DNA of 64,000 nt, from the NCBI RefSeq assembly GCF_003584135.1, contig NZ_QXFI01000009.1, forward strand, positions 69,501 to 133,500. Direction: 5' to 3'. Both the position numbers and the translations under genes were made by a program. The notes beneath the pieces are model-generated. The model was not told the origin of the DNA, searched no databases, and worked only from the letters and a program-made list of their open reading frames with translations. The stretch's first letter is position 1, and each line of letters opens with the position of its first letter. The stretch is from Flagellimonas pelagia. GTDB lineage: Bacteria; Bacteroidota; Bacteroidia; Flavobacteriales; Flavobacteriaceae. Positions 44,949 through 54,852 of this stretch are shown in pieces.

Positions 44949-45128
44949 ATGTCAAAGATTAAGGTAAAACAAGAAAAAAGCGCCATCAAAAGGCCAGAGA
45001 ACCAAAAAAGAACTTTGGAGGCTCTTGGTCTGCGCAAGATAGGACACGTTGTGGAACACGAAGCAACACCTAGTATCCTTGGAATGATTAATAAGGTAAA
45101 ACACTTGGTTTCCACTGAGGAAGCTTAA
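44949..45128 (+). CDS. rpmD: 50S ribosomal protein L30
   Basis: 59 residues, read directly from the sequence: MSKIKVKQEKSAIKRPENQK, then TLEALGLRKIGHVVEHEATPS and a C-terminal IN.VKHLV segment, the family pattern. It fills the space between rpsE (12 nt) and rplO (12 nt), its standard place. Confidence 0.96.
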   Translation: MSKIKVKQEKSAIKRPENQKRTLEALGLRKIGHVVEHEATPSILGMINKVKHLVSTEEA

Positions 45129-45140
45129 ATATAGAGGCAC

Positions 45141-45593
45141 ATGGATCTAAATAATCTTAAACCAGCCGAAGGCGCTGTGCACAAAGAAGGAAAACGTTTA
45201 GGTAGGGGTGAAGGTTCCGGTAAAGGGGGTACAGCTGCCCGTGGACACAAAGGAGCCAAGTCTAGATCTGGATATTCAAAGAAAATTGGTTTTGAAGGTG
45301 GTCAGATGCCTTTGCAGAGACGTGTTCCCAAGTTCGGTTTCAAGAACATCAACAGAAAAGAGTACAAAGGAATCAATTTGGGCAAATTGCAAGAGTTGGT
45401 GGATAAAGGTACCGTTAAAGGTGAAGTGACCTTGGATACTTTGATCGACAACGGATTGGCCCACAAAAATGATTTGGTAAAGATTTTGGGTGATGGCGAA
45501 TTGAAAGCGTCCCTAAAAGTATCTGTACATAAATTTACTGCTTCCGCTAAAGCCGCTATCGAGGCTGCTGGAGGTGAGGCAATAAGTTTATAA
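45141..45593 (+). CDS. rplO: 50S ribosomal protein L15
   Basis: 150 residues: MDLNNLKPAEGAVHKEGKRLGRGEGSGKGGTAARGHKGAKSRSG at the start, GFEGGQMPLQRRVPKFGF in the centre, and a C-terminal KFTASAKAAIEAAGGEAI. Extended N-terminal tail penetrates the 50S interior. Confidence 0.98.
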   Translation: MDLNNLKPAEGAVHKEGKRLGRGEGSGKGGTAARGHKGAKSRSGYSKKIGFEGGQMPLQRRVPKFGFKNINRKEYKGINLGKLQELVDKGTVKGEVTLDTLIDNGLAHKNDLVKILGDGELKASLKVSVHKFTASAKAAIEAAGGEAISL

Positions 45594-45603
45594 GTAGTGT
45601 AGC

Positions 45604-46947
45604 ATGAAGAAATTTATTGAGACCATATCTAATATCTGGAAGATCGAGGAACTGAGACAACGTATCATCCTCACCTTAAGTCTATTATTGGTTTACCGAT
45701 TTGGTGCCCAGATTGTACTTCCCGGTATTGATACAACCCAATTGGCCCAATTGACTTCCAACACGGAGCAGGGTATTTTGGGTATATTGAATGCTTTTAC
45801 GGGTGGGGCTTTTGCCAATGCATCCGTTTTTGCCTTGGGGATCATGCCATATATTTCTGCCTCCATTGTGGTACAGTTGATGGGAATCGCGATTCCTTAT
45901 CTACAAAAACTACAAAAGGAAGGGGAAAGTGGTAGAAAGACCATCAATCAGATTACCCGTTGGTTGACCATTGGTATCTGTATTGTTCAGGCCCCTGCTT
46001 ACTTGTATGGTTTAGGAGCCTTGGGTGTGCCGGATAGCGCATTCGTTTTGGGTAAAGGAATGGATTTCATCGTGCCAGCAGTGATCATCTTGGTGACCGG
46101 GTGTGTGTTTGCCATGTGGTTGGGTGAGAAAATCACAGACAAAGGTATCGGTAACGGTATCTCCTTGTTGATCATGGTGGGAATCATCGCAAGGATGCCA
46201 CAGGTATTCGCTCAGGAATTCGTATCAAGGACTACCAACAATACAGGTGGTATCATGTTCATCTTGATTGAGGTGATCGTTTGGTTCTTGGTCATCTTGG
46301 CCAGTGTGTACTTGACTATGGCTGTAAGGCAGATTCCTGTGCAATATGCACGTAGAACGGCTTCCGGTGGATACGAAAAGAATATCATGGGTGCAAGACA
46401 GTACATTCCTTTGAAGTTGAATGCTTCCGGGGTAATGCCTATCATTTTCGCCCAAGCGATTATGTTCGCCCCAAGTTTGTTGGGTAGAACATTCAACAAT
46501 ACAGCCGTAGGACAGTGGATGGAGGTTCAGTTCGCCGATATTTTCGGATTGGCCTACAATACTTTGTTTGCGATTTTGATTATCATTTTCACCTACTTCT
46601 ATACCGCGATTACCGTGCCTACCAACAAAATGGCCGATGATTTGAAAAGAAGTGGTGGTTTTATCCCAGGTATCCGTCCAGGTAAAGAAACAGGGGATTA
46701 TCTGGACAAGATCATGTCCTTGATCACCTTGCCAGGATCTATGTTCTTGGCCCTGTTGGCGGTTTTACCGGCCATTGTGGTCAAGTTGATGGATGTTCAG
46801 GCTGGTTGGGCATTGTTCTATGGTGGTACATCCCTATTGATCATGGTAGGTGTAGCAATAGATACTGTACAGCAAGTGAATTCTTATTTGTTGAACAGGC
46901 ATTATGACGGCTTGATGAAAACCGGCAAAAATAGAAAAGTAGCATAA
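45604..46947 (+). CDS. secY: protein translocase subunit SecY
   Basis: 447 residues with ten predicted membrane helices. The plug and pore region (GGAFANASVFALGIMPYISASIVVQL near 60-86) and the cytoplasmic loop YARRTASGGYEKNIMGARQYIPLKLNASGVMPIIFA near 243-280 are canonical. SecY with SecE and SecG forms the inner-membrane protein channel. Located 10 nt after rplO; unlike in many bacteria, neither adk nor map follows, and infA begins 3 nt later. Confidence 0.98.
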   Translation: MKKFIETISNIWKIEELRQRIILTLSLLLVYRFGAQIVLPGIDTTQLAQLTSNTEQGILGILNAFTGGAFANASVFALGIMPYISASIVVQLMGIAIPYLQKLQKEGESGRKTINQITRWLTIGICIVQAPAYLYGLGALGVPDSAFVLGKGMDFIVPAVIILVTGCVFAMWLGEKITDKGIGNGISLLIMVGIIARMPQVFAQEFVSRTTNNTGGIMFILIEVIVWFLVILASVYLTMAVRQIPVQYARRTASGGYEKNIMGARQYIPLKLNASGVMPIIFAQAIMFAPSLLGRTFNNTAVGQWMEVQFADIFGLAYNTLFAILIIIFTYFYTAITVPTNKMADDLKRSGGFIPGIRPGKETGDYLDKIMSLITLPGSMFLALLAVLPAIVVKLMDVQAGWALFYGGTSLLIMVGVAIDTVQQVNSYLLNRHYDGLMKTGKNRKVA

Positions 46948-46950
46948 TTT

Positions 46951-47166
46951 ATGGCAAAGCAGCCAGCAATAGAACAAGACGGGACTATCATTGAGGCATT
47001 GTCAAACGCAATGTTCAGGGTAGAATTGGAAAATGGGCATGTTGTTACGGCGCACATCTCCGGGAAAATGAGGATGCACTACATCAAATTGCTTCCAGGG
47101 GATAAAGTAAAGTTGGAAATGAGCCCATACGATTTAACAAAAGCAAGAATTACTTATAGATACTAA
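46951..47166 (+). CDS. infA: translation initiation factor IF-1
   Basis: 71 residues, an OB fold: [71 protein letters not shown] is a full-length match in order and spacing to IF-1, with the conserved HISGKMR segment. It blocks the A-site during initiation. Confidence 0.97.
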   Translation: MAKQPAIEQDGTIIEALSNAMFRVELENGHVVTAHISGKMRMHYIKLLPGDKVKLEMSPYDLTKARITYRY

Positions 47167-47171
47167 TTACA

Positions 47172-47288
47172 ATGAAAGTAAGAGCATCAATAAAGAAGAG
47201 AAGTGCCGACTGCAAGATTGTTCGCAGAAAAGGCAGATTGTACGTAATCAACAAAAAGAATCCTAGATTTAAACAAAGACAAGGGTAA
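47172..47288 (+). CDS. rpmJ: 50S ribosomal protein L36 (zinc-free variant)
   Basis: 38 residues: [38 protein letters not shown]. Compared with the zinc form (C-x2-C ... C ... H), only Cys14 remains; the first Cys is Ser, the third is Asn and the His is Phe. So this is the C-minus type, independent of zinc. It lies 5 nt after infA and 2 nt before rpsM. Confidence 0.96.
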   Translation: MKVRASIKKRSADCKIVRRKGRLYVINKKNPRFKQRQG

Positions 47289-47290
47289 TT

Positions 47291-47665
47291 ATGGCAAGAA
47301 TTGCAGGTGTAGATATACCTAAACAAAAGCGTGGCGTTATTTCGCTTACCTACATTTTCGGTGTGGGCAAGAGCAGGGCGCAAGAGATTTTGAAAGCAGC
47401 CCAGGTAAGCGAGGATACCAAGGTTTCAGATTGGACCGATGACGAGATCGGTAGAATTAGGGATGCAGTTTCCGCTTATACTATTGAAGGTGAGCTTCGC
47501 TCGGAGACCCAAATGAACATCAAGCGTTTGATGGACATCGGTTGTTACCGTGGAATCCGTCACAGAGCTGGTTTGCCACTTAGGGGTCAACGTACCAAGA
47601 ACAACTCTAGGACCAGAAAAGGAAAAAGAAAAACAGTTGCCAACAAGAAAAAAGCAACTAAATGA
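47291..47665 (+). CDS. rpsM: 30S ribosomal protein S13
   Basis: 124 residues with [34 protein letters not shown] and the C-terminal [32 protein letters not shown], the tail that contacts P-site tRNA. First gene of the alpha part of the cluster; followed by an unusual 100-nt gap. Confidence 0.98.
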   Translation: MARIAGVDIPKQKRGVISLTYIFGVGKSRAQEILKAAQVSEDTKVSDWTDDEIGRIRDAVSAYTIEGELRSETQMNIKRLMDIGCYRGIRHRAGLPLRGQRTKNNSRTRKGKRKTVANKKKATK

Positions 47666-47669
47666 TAAA

Positions 47670-47765
47670 ACATAGTCATTAGTCTTTAGACGTTAGAAGA
47701 ATCTGTTTGAAATGTAAAAGTCTAGGATTCCAATAACTAAAAACTAACACTAGAAACTAAAAAAT
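47670..47765 (+). repeat. AT-rich repeat-like segment in the rpsM-rpsK gap
   Basis: The gap reads TCATTAGTCTTTAGACGTTAG near its start and AACTAAAAACTAACACTAGAAACTAAAAA at its end, resembling inverted, degenerate arms (CTAACA/TTAG). It recalls the gap segments at 36604-36660 and 60365-60415. No gene or promoter is clear in it. Confidence 0.4.
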
Positions 47766-48158
47766 ATGGCAAAGGCAAGTACCAAAGTCGCTAAAAAGCG
47801 CAAAGTAATAGTAGAATCTACAGGAGAGGCGCACGTGGTGGCATCTTTTAACAACATCATCATTTCCCTTACCAACAAAAAGGGAGATGTGATCTCTTGG
47901 TCTTCTGCAGGTAAAATGGGATTCCGTGGATCTAAAAAGAACACCCCATATGCTGCACAGGTAGCCGCCGAGGATTGTTCCAAAGTAGCTCACGAAGCAG
48001 GATTGAGAAAAGTAAAGGTTTATGTTAAGGGACCAGGTAACGGTAGGGAATCCGCTATCCGTTCCATCCACAATGCTGGGATCGAGGTTACCGAGATCGT
48101 AGATGTTACCCCACTACCACACAACGGTTGTAGACCTCCAAAAAGAAGAAGAGTTTAA
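47766..48158 (+). CDS. rpsK: 30S ribosomal protein S11
   Basis: 130 residues: [49 protein letters not shown] and the C-terminal [17 protein letters not shown]. Platform protein near the E-site, interacting with S7 and the Shine-Dalgarno helix region of 16S rRNA; in Bacteroidota the latter is often occluded. Confidence 0.98.
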   Translation: MAKASTKVAKKRKVIVESTGEAHVVASFNNIIISLTNKKGDVISWSSAGKMGFRGSKKNTPYAAQVAAEDCSKVAHEAGLRKVKVYVKGPGNGRESAIRSIHNAGIEVTEIVDVTPLPHNGCRPPKRRRV

Positions 48159-48199
48159 TCAATTTTAAATAATGGCCCAAATAGGGTCTTCACCAGAAG

Positions 48200-48245
48200 G
48201 CGCAGTTTAGATTATCGAAGGATAAGCCTTAATTCATAATCGCGC
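48200..48245 (+). promoter_or_regulatory. candidate structured leader of rpsD (S4)
   Basis: Nested stems can be read: GCGC (48200-48203)/GCGC (48242-48245), GATTAT (48210-48215)/ATAATC (48236-48241), and AAGG (48218-48221)/CCTT (48227-48230) with a 5-nt loop. The structure ends 17 nt before the rpsD ATG and lacks a T-run, so translational control is more likely than termination. S4 controls its own mRNA in Bacillus and E. coli; I recall that a leader before S4 has been proposed for Bacteroidia but cannot confirm that this is it. Confidence 0.5.
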
Positions 48246-48262
48246 TTTCCAAATTTAAGAAG

Positions 48263-48868
48263 ATGGCAAGATACACAGGACCAAAATCAAAAATCGCTAG
48301 AAAGTTTGGAGAAGCGATTTTCGGGGACGACAAGTCTTTTGAAAAGAAAAATTACCCTCCAGGACAGCACGGTAACAACAGACGCCGTGGTAAAAAATCA
48401 GAATATGCTATCCAGTTGATGGAGAAGCAAAAGGCCAAATACACATACGGTATTTTGGAGCGACAGTTCCGTAACCTATTTGAGGAGGCCAAAAGAAAAG
48501 AAGGAGTAACCGGTGAGATATTGCTTCAATTGTGCGAATCCCGTTTGGACAACGTAGTCTACAGAATGGGTATTTCTCCTTCAAGAAGGGGAGCACGCCA
48601 GTTGGTTTCACACCGTCATATCACCGTAAATGGTGATGTAGTGAACATTCCTTCCTATAAACTAAGAGCCGGCGACGTTGTTGGTGTCAGGGAAAAATCA
48701 AAATCTGTTCAGGCTATCGAGGATTCGTTGGCGGCCAACAGTTCCGTTTACGAATGGATTACCTGGAACACCGAGAAAAAAGAAGGTACTTTTGTGGCCG
48801 TTCCAGAAAGACTTCAGATTCCAGAGAACATCAAGGAGCAACTGATCGTCGAATTATACTCTAAATAA
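48263..48868 (+). CDS. rpsD: 30S ribosomal protein S4
   Basis: 201 residues: [56 protein letters not shown], the S4 RNA-binding fold [52 protein letters not shown], and a C-terminal [16 protein letters not shown]. It has no N-terminal zinc Cys cluster. S4 starts 30S assembly and affects decoding accuracy. A structured leader precedes it. Confidence 0.98.
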   Translation: MARYTGPKSKIARKFGEAIFGDDKSFEKKNYPPGQHGNNRRRGKKSEYAIQLMEKQKAKYTYGILERQFRNLFEEAKRKEGVTGEILLQLCESRLDNVVYRMGISPSRRGARQLVSHRHITVNGDVVNIPSYKLRAGDVVGVREKSKSVQAIEDSLAANSSVYEWITWNTEKKEGTFVAVPERLQIPENIKEQLIVELYSK

Positions 48869-48889
48869 GAATTCAACATTAATCCAATT

Positions 48890-49882
48890 ATGGCATTACT
48901 TAATTTTCAGAAGCCCGATAAAGTTATAATGATAGATTCAACAGATTTCGAAGGGAAATTTGAATTTCGCCCTTTGGAACCTGGCTACGGATTAACAGTT
49001 GGGAATGCGCTGAGAAGGGTTTTGCTTTCCTCTTTGGAAGGTTTCGCCATCACTTCTGTGCGCATAGATGGAGTTGAACATGAGTTTTCTGTTATCCCAG
49101 GCGTTGTTGAAGACGTAACTGAGATCATACTGAACCTTAAACAAGTGAGGTTCAAAAGACAAATTGATGATGTTGAGAGCGAGACTGTTTCCATTTCCGT
49201 TAGTGGGAAGGAACAGTTGACCGCCGGAGATTTCCAAAAATTCATTTCAGGATACCAAGTCCTTAACCCCGATTTGGTAATCTGTAACATGGATCCAAAA
49301 GTGAGCATCAACTTGGAGATCGTGATAGAAAAAGGACGTGGTTACGTTCCTGCAGAGGAGAACAAAAAATCCAACGCACCGCTTGGTAGCATTGCTGTGG
49401 ATTCTGTGTACACTCCCGTAAAGAACGTAAAATACAGCATCGAGAACTACAGGGTTGAGCAAAAGACCGATTACGAAAAATTGGTTTTTGAAATCATCAC
49501 CGATGGTTCCATCCATCCTAAGGATGCGTTGACCGAGGCTGCTAAAGTTTTGATCCATCACTTTATGTTGTTCTCTGACGAGCGCATCACTTTGGAAGCT
49601 GACGAGATTGCACAGACCGAAACCTATGATGAGGAATCTTTGCACATGCGTCAGTTGTTGAAGACCAAATTGGTAGACATGGATTTGTCCGTAAGGGCTC
49701 TGAACTGTTTGAAAGCCGCCGAGGTGGATACCTTGGGAGATTTGGTTTCCTTCAACAAGAACGATTTGATGAAGTTCAGGAACTTCGGTAAAAAGTCCTT
49801 GACAGAATTGGAGGAATTGGTCATCAACAAAGGCCTTCAATTCGGAATGGATTTGAGCAAATACAAATTAGATAAAGATTAA
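48890..49882 (+). CDS. rpoA: RNA polymerase alpha subunit
   Basis: 330 residues. The N-terminal domain (about 1-235) holds [32 protein letters not shown] and the dimerisation region; the C-terminal domain (about 255-330) has [44 protein letters not shown], the helix-hairpin-helix that binds UP elements and activators. Gap to rpsD 21 nt. Confidence 0.98.
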   Translation: MALLNFQKPDKVIMIDSTDFEGKFEFRPLEPGYGLTVGNALRRVLLSSLEGFAITSVRIDGVEHEFSVIPGVVEDVTEIILNLKQVRFKRQIDDVESETVSISVSGKEQLTAGDFQKFISGYQVLNPDLVICNMDPKVSINLEIVIEKGRGYVPAEENKKSNAPLGSIAVDSVYTPVKNVKYSIENYRVEQKTDYEKLVFEIITDGSIHPKDALTEAAKVLIHHFMLFSDERITLEADEIAQTETYDEESLHMRQLLKTKLVDMDLSVRALNCLKAAEVDTLGDLVSFNKNDLMKFRNFGKKSLTELEELVINKGLQFGMDLSKYKLDKD

Positions 49883-49943
49883 TTAATCATATTTTGCTCC
49901 CCGGTTCCGATTGGGTTTGGTAGCAAGATGATAAACTGTAAAA

Positions 49944-50450
49944 ATGAGACACGGTAAAAAAATCAATCACCTAGGAAGGAAATCAGCCCACAGAAAGTCC
50001 ATGTTGGCCAATATGGCTTGTTCCTTGATCGAGCACAAAAGAATCAACACCACGGTTGCCAAGGCAAAAGCTTTGAAGCAGTTCGTTGAACCGTTGATTA
50101 CCAAAGCAAAGACCGAGAACAACCAGACTGCCGAGAAAGGCATGCACAACAGAAGGATTGTTTTCAGCAGCTTGAGAAACAAATATGCCATCACCGAATT
50201 GTTCGGCACCGTTGCTGAAAAAGTTGGCGACAGACCAGGTGGATATACAAGAATCATTAAATTGGGTAACCGTTTGGGCGACAACGCTGATATGGCCATG
50301 ATCGAATTGGTCGATTTCAACGAGTTGTACAATGCAGGTGAAACCAAGAAAAAATCTACAAGAAGAAGTAGAAGAGGCGGTGGTGCAAAAAAAGCAGAGG
50401 CTCCGGCACCTGCAGCGGCAGAAACCAAAACCGATGATTCTGAAGAATAA
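49944..50450 (+). CDS. rplQ: 50S ribosomal protein L17 with C-terminal extension
   Basis: 168 residues. The first about 120 are the L17 core ([80 protein letters not shown]). The rest is a low-complexity tail: a basic [16 protein letters not shown] stretch followed by an Ala/Pro/Glu-rich acidic end. Such tails are common in Bacteroidota. It is the last gene of the cluster; a strong terminator follows. Confidence 0.97.
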   Translation: MRHGKKINHLGRKSAHRKSMLANMACSLIEHKRINTTVAKAKALKQFVEPLITKAKTENNQTAEKGMHNRRIVFSSLRNKYAITELFGTVAEKVGDRPGGYTRIIKLGNRLGDNADMAMIELVDFNELYNAGETKKKSTRRSRRGGGAKKAEAPAPAAAETKTDDSEE

Positions 50451-50480
50451 GAACAATGTTATTAACTATTGCATTAGTGG

Positions 50481-50512
50481 AAAAAGGATAAGTGAGAACT
50501 TATCCTTTTTTT
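50481..50512 (+). terminator. intrinsic terminator of the ribosomal cluster
   Basis: AAAAAGGATAAGT, a GAGA tetraloop, ACTTATCC and a seven-T run, 31 nt after the rplQ stop. Confidence 0.93.
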
Positions 50513-50549
50513 ATGTTTTTTTGCCATAACTGAAATTTAAGAACACGAC

Positions 50550-51662
50550 ATGAAGTATCACACAAAGAAAAGAGCATTGATTTTGTTGGCCGATGGCACC
50601 ATTTTTTATGGAAAAGCCGTTGGTGGAAAAGAAGGTACCGCTGTTGGGGAAGTTTGTTTCAACACGGGGATGACAGGGTATCAGGAAATTTTTACCGATC
50701 CTTCCTATTATGGTCAACTCATGGTGACCACCAATGCCCATATCGGTAATTATGGTACCAATGAAGATGAAGTGGAATCCGATTCCGTTAAGATTGCAGG
50801 ACTTATTTGCAAAAATTTCAGTTACGAATATTCCAGGCCCAATGCCGATATGAGCCTGTTGGATTTTTTGGACAAGAACAACCTATTTGCCATTTCCGAT
50901 GTGGACACCAGGGCCCTGGTAAGTTACATTCGGGACAATGGGGCCATGAATGCCCTGATCTCTACCCGAGTGGACGATATTGATACCCTAAAGGAAGAAT
51001 TGAAACAGGTGCCCAGTATGGAAGGCTTGGAACTTTCCTCAAAGGTGTCTACCAAGGAACCATATTACTATGGTGAGGAAGATGCCAAGTACAAGATTTC
51101 TGCTTTGGACATCGGGATCAAAAAGAACATTTTGCGCAATCTGGCCAAAAGAGGGGCTTACATCAAGGTTTTTCCATACAATACCTCTTTTGAGGAAATG
51201 AAGTCTTGGAATCCGGATGGGTACTTCATATCCAACGGACCTGGGGATCCAGAGCCTTTGACGGATGCCATCGCGGCCACCAAGGAAATGATCGGGTCCA
51301 ACAAGCCCTTGTTCGGAATCTGCTTAGGGCACCAAGTGTTGGCCTTGGCCAATGGGGTATCTACCTATAAGATGCACAACGGACATAGGGGAATCAACCA
51401 TCCCATCCTGAATTTGATGACAGGTAAAGGAGAGATCACCTCCCAAAACCATGGTTTTGCTGTGAACAGGGAAGAAACCGAGGCGCATCCCGAACTGGAG
51501 ATTACCCACGTGCATTTGAACGACCAGACCGTGGCCGGTATCCGAATGAAGGACAAGGAGGTTTTTTCGGTGCAATACCACCCAGAGGCAAGTCCAGGGC
51601 CACATGATGCCGATTACCTTTTCGATCAGTTCTTCGATGCGATCAAGACAGCGAAAAACTAA
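50550..51662 (+). CDS. carA: carbamoyl-phosphate synthase small subunit (glutaminase)
   Basis: 370 residues. N-terminal domain starts ALILLADGTIFYGKAVGG with FNTGMTGYQEIFTDPSYYGQ; the class I glutamine amidotransferase domain has FISNGPGDPEP, the catalytic Cys in KPLFGICLGHQVLALA, and the His/Glu in VQYHPEASPGPHD. It supplies ammonia from glutamine to CarB for carbamoyl phosphate used in pyrimidine and arginine synthesis. carB is not in the window. It lies between the terminator and eno. Confidence 0.97.
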   Translation: MKYHTKKRALILLADGTIFYGKAVGGKEGTAVGEVCFNTGMTGYQEIFTDPSYYGQLMVTTNAHIGNYGTNEDEVESDSVKIAGLICKNFSYEYSRPNADMSLLDFLDKNNLFAISDVDTRALVSYIRDNGAMNALISTRVDDIDTLKEELKQVPSMEGLELSSKVSTKEPYYYGEEDAKYKISALDIGIKKNILRNLAKRGAYIKVFPYNTSFEEMKSWNPDGYFISNGPGDPEPLTDAIAATKEMIGSNKPLFGICLGHQVLALANGVSTYKMHNGHRGINHPILNLMTGKGEITSQNHGFAVNREETEAHPELEITHVHLNDQTVAGIRMKDKEVFSVQYHPEASPGPHDADYLFDQFFDAIKTAKN

Positions 51663-51773
51663 AACGTTATAGTTTTATTTTTAAGCATTTAAGTACGTTT
51701 TGTGTACAATATGTTAAAGTAAAAAGGCGCTGCTTTTGTATCTTAGCCTAATAATCACAACTATAAATATTGA

Positions 51774-53072
<1,299 letters not shown>

Positions 53073-53095
53073 ACATAATGTTTTATTAGTGTATC

Positions 53096-53129
53096 AAAAA
53101 CCTTTCCCATTTGGGAAAGGTTTTTTTTT
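53096..53129 (+). terminator. intrinsic terminator of eno
   Basis: AAAAACCTTTCCC and GGGAAAGG with a 4-nt loop are followed by nine T. It begins 24 nt after the eno stop. Confidence 0.93.
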
Positions 53130-53192
53130 GCTACAGTAACAAACTTTGGTTAAATTGAATAATCAACAGAATTAACTATCAAAATTTCCCTA

Positions 53193-54731
53193 ATGAACAA
53201 TTTCCTTTTTGTATCCGCAGAAAATGATGCCTTGGAAAACTGTAAAGCTGGAGGTATGGGCGATGTGGTGCGCGATGTTCCCAGACAGATCTCCGAGCGT
53301 GGTGACAAAGTGCATGTAATCGTACCCGCTTATTCAAGACTGCATCATGGGGGATTGCCGAAGGCTACATTGAATTTTTCATTGAGGGGATTGAACTATA
53401 CTGCAGAACTGTACGAGGTAAAACCTAAAAAGGAGTTTCCGAACATTTTTCATTATGTTTTGCACCATCCAGAGATAGAAGCTGGGGACATTGCCCATAT
53501 TTACCACAATGATCCCGAAGAACCGTTTTATACCGATGCCATAAAATACTTTATTTTTTGCACTGCTGTGGCAGAAGCCATCAAAAAAGGGGCATTTGGG
53601 GATTTGGATGTGGTGCACCTGCACGATTGGCATACCAGTCTATTGTTGTTTTTGAGGGAATACCATCAAGACTATACCAATTTGAAGGATATACGGTTTG
53701 TTTATAGTATCCATAACTTGGCCATACAGGGTATCCGCCCTTTTGATGGAAATTATTCTTCGGTAAAGAACTGGTTCCCCAACGTTCCCTTGGACTATCA
53801 AAAGTTGATGGATTACAGGTATCAGGACTGCATCAATTTGATGGCCGTAGGAATCCGTTTTGCTGATGCGGTACACACCGTTTCACCTTCGTATAAGGAA
53901 GATGTGTTGTTGCCCAGTTCTCCGCCGGAATTTATCGGAGGAGAGGGACTGGAAAAAGATTTGCAACAGGCCGATGCAGAGGGAAGGCTCTTTGGAATTT
54001 TGAACGGCTGTAACTATAAGAACATCAACAAAGAGAAAAAAGGGAATATTTACCGAAACACTGTTAAGGCACTGTTCAGGTGGCTACAGCAGGAGGATAA
54101 AAAGTACAAGGCCGACTTTTTGGCCCATACGGGTGAAAAGATCATGGATTATGTGGAGGACAGGCCTAAGTTCATTGCTTCCAGTGTGGCCCGACTTACA
54201 GAGCAGAAGTTCTACTTTATCATGCGTTCGCCTGAAGCATTTGTGGAAATCCTGAAAAAATTGGAGAAGGTGGACGGTATTTTTATGTTGCTGGGTACAG
54301 GAGCTCCGGAATATGAGGAACTGTTCCGAAAGTTGAGTTACGAGTACAAAAACTTCATCTTTACCAATGGACAATCCGAGAAGTTGATAGACTCCATGTA
54401 TTTGGAATCCGACCTTTATTTCATGCCCAGCCTTTTTGAACCCTGTGGGATAAGCCAGATGTTGGCTATGCGAAACGGCAACCCATGTTTGGTACATCAT
54501 ACCGGTGGTTTAAAGGACACCGTGGAGCATATGAAGACCGGTTTCAGTTTTGATGGGAACACTTATGATGAGAAAATAGAGAACATGCTAAAGGTGTTCG
54601 ATGAGGCCTTGGATGTATTCGCGAACGATAAGCCCACATGGAAAAAAATACAGGCCTCCGCAAAGAAAATGCGCTTCACTTGGCAGAAGTCCGTGGACCA
54701 ATATTACAAGCTTTTGTACAAATTGGACTAG
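53193..54731 (+). CDS. glgA: glycogen/starch synthase family protein (GT5)
   Basis: 512 residues. The N-terminal CKAGGMGDVVRDVPRQISERGDKVHVIVPAYSRL holds the sugar-nucleotide loop KxGGxGDV. VVHLHDWHTSLL, VYSIHNLAIQG, TVSPSYKEDVL and the C-terminal SLFEPCGISQMLAMRNGNPCLVHHTGGLKDTV (E-x7-E of retaining GT-B enzymes) complete a GT5 synthase, which extends alpha-1,4-glucan from ADP- or UDP-glucose. No other glycogen gene (glgC, glgB, glgP) is nearby, and the gene stands alone between eno and gltA with its own gaps of 120 nt on each side. Confidence 0.93.
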   Translation: MNNFLFVSAENDALENCKAGGMGDVVRDVPRQISERGDKVHVIVPAYSRLHHGGLPKATLNFSLRGLNYTAELYEVKPKKEFPNIFHYVLHHPEIEAGDIAHIYHNDPEEPFYTDAIKYFIFCTAVAEAIKKGAFGDLDVVHLHDWHTSLLLFLREYHQDYTNLKDIRFVYSIHNLAIQGIRPFDGNYSSVKNWFPNVPLDYQKLMDYRYQDCINLMAVGIRFADAVHTVSPSYKEDVLLPSSPPEFIGGEGLEKDLQQADAEGRLFGILNGCNYKNINKEKKGNIYRNTVKALFRWLQQEDKKYKADFLAHTGEKIMDYVEDRPKFIASSVARLTEQKFYFIMRSPEAFVEILKKLEKVDGIFMLLGTGAPEYEELFRKLSYEYKNFIFTNGQSEKLIDSMYLESDLYFMPSLFEPCGISQMLAMRNGNPCLVHHTGGLKDTVEHMKTGFSFDGNTYDEKIENMLKVFDEALDVFANDKPTWKKIQASAKKMRFTWQKSVDQYYKLLYKLD

Positions 54732-54852
54732 CCAAATTTTAACCGCTATATTTTATTGTTAACAACAGCACAAATAGTGGCTGGAAATTGTTAATGGTCG
54801 CGGTTTTTCGTAATTTCCGCATTCTATTTTTACTAATCTATTAAAATATAAA

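Noticed and set aside
51739..51746. TATCTTAG as an eno promoter
   Set aside because: Only 7 of 8 consensus positions match and no -33 element is present at the right distance.
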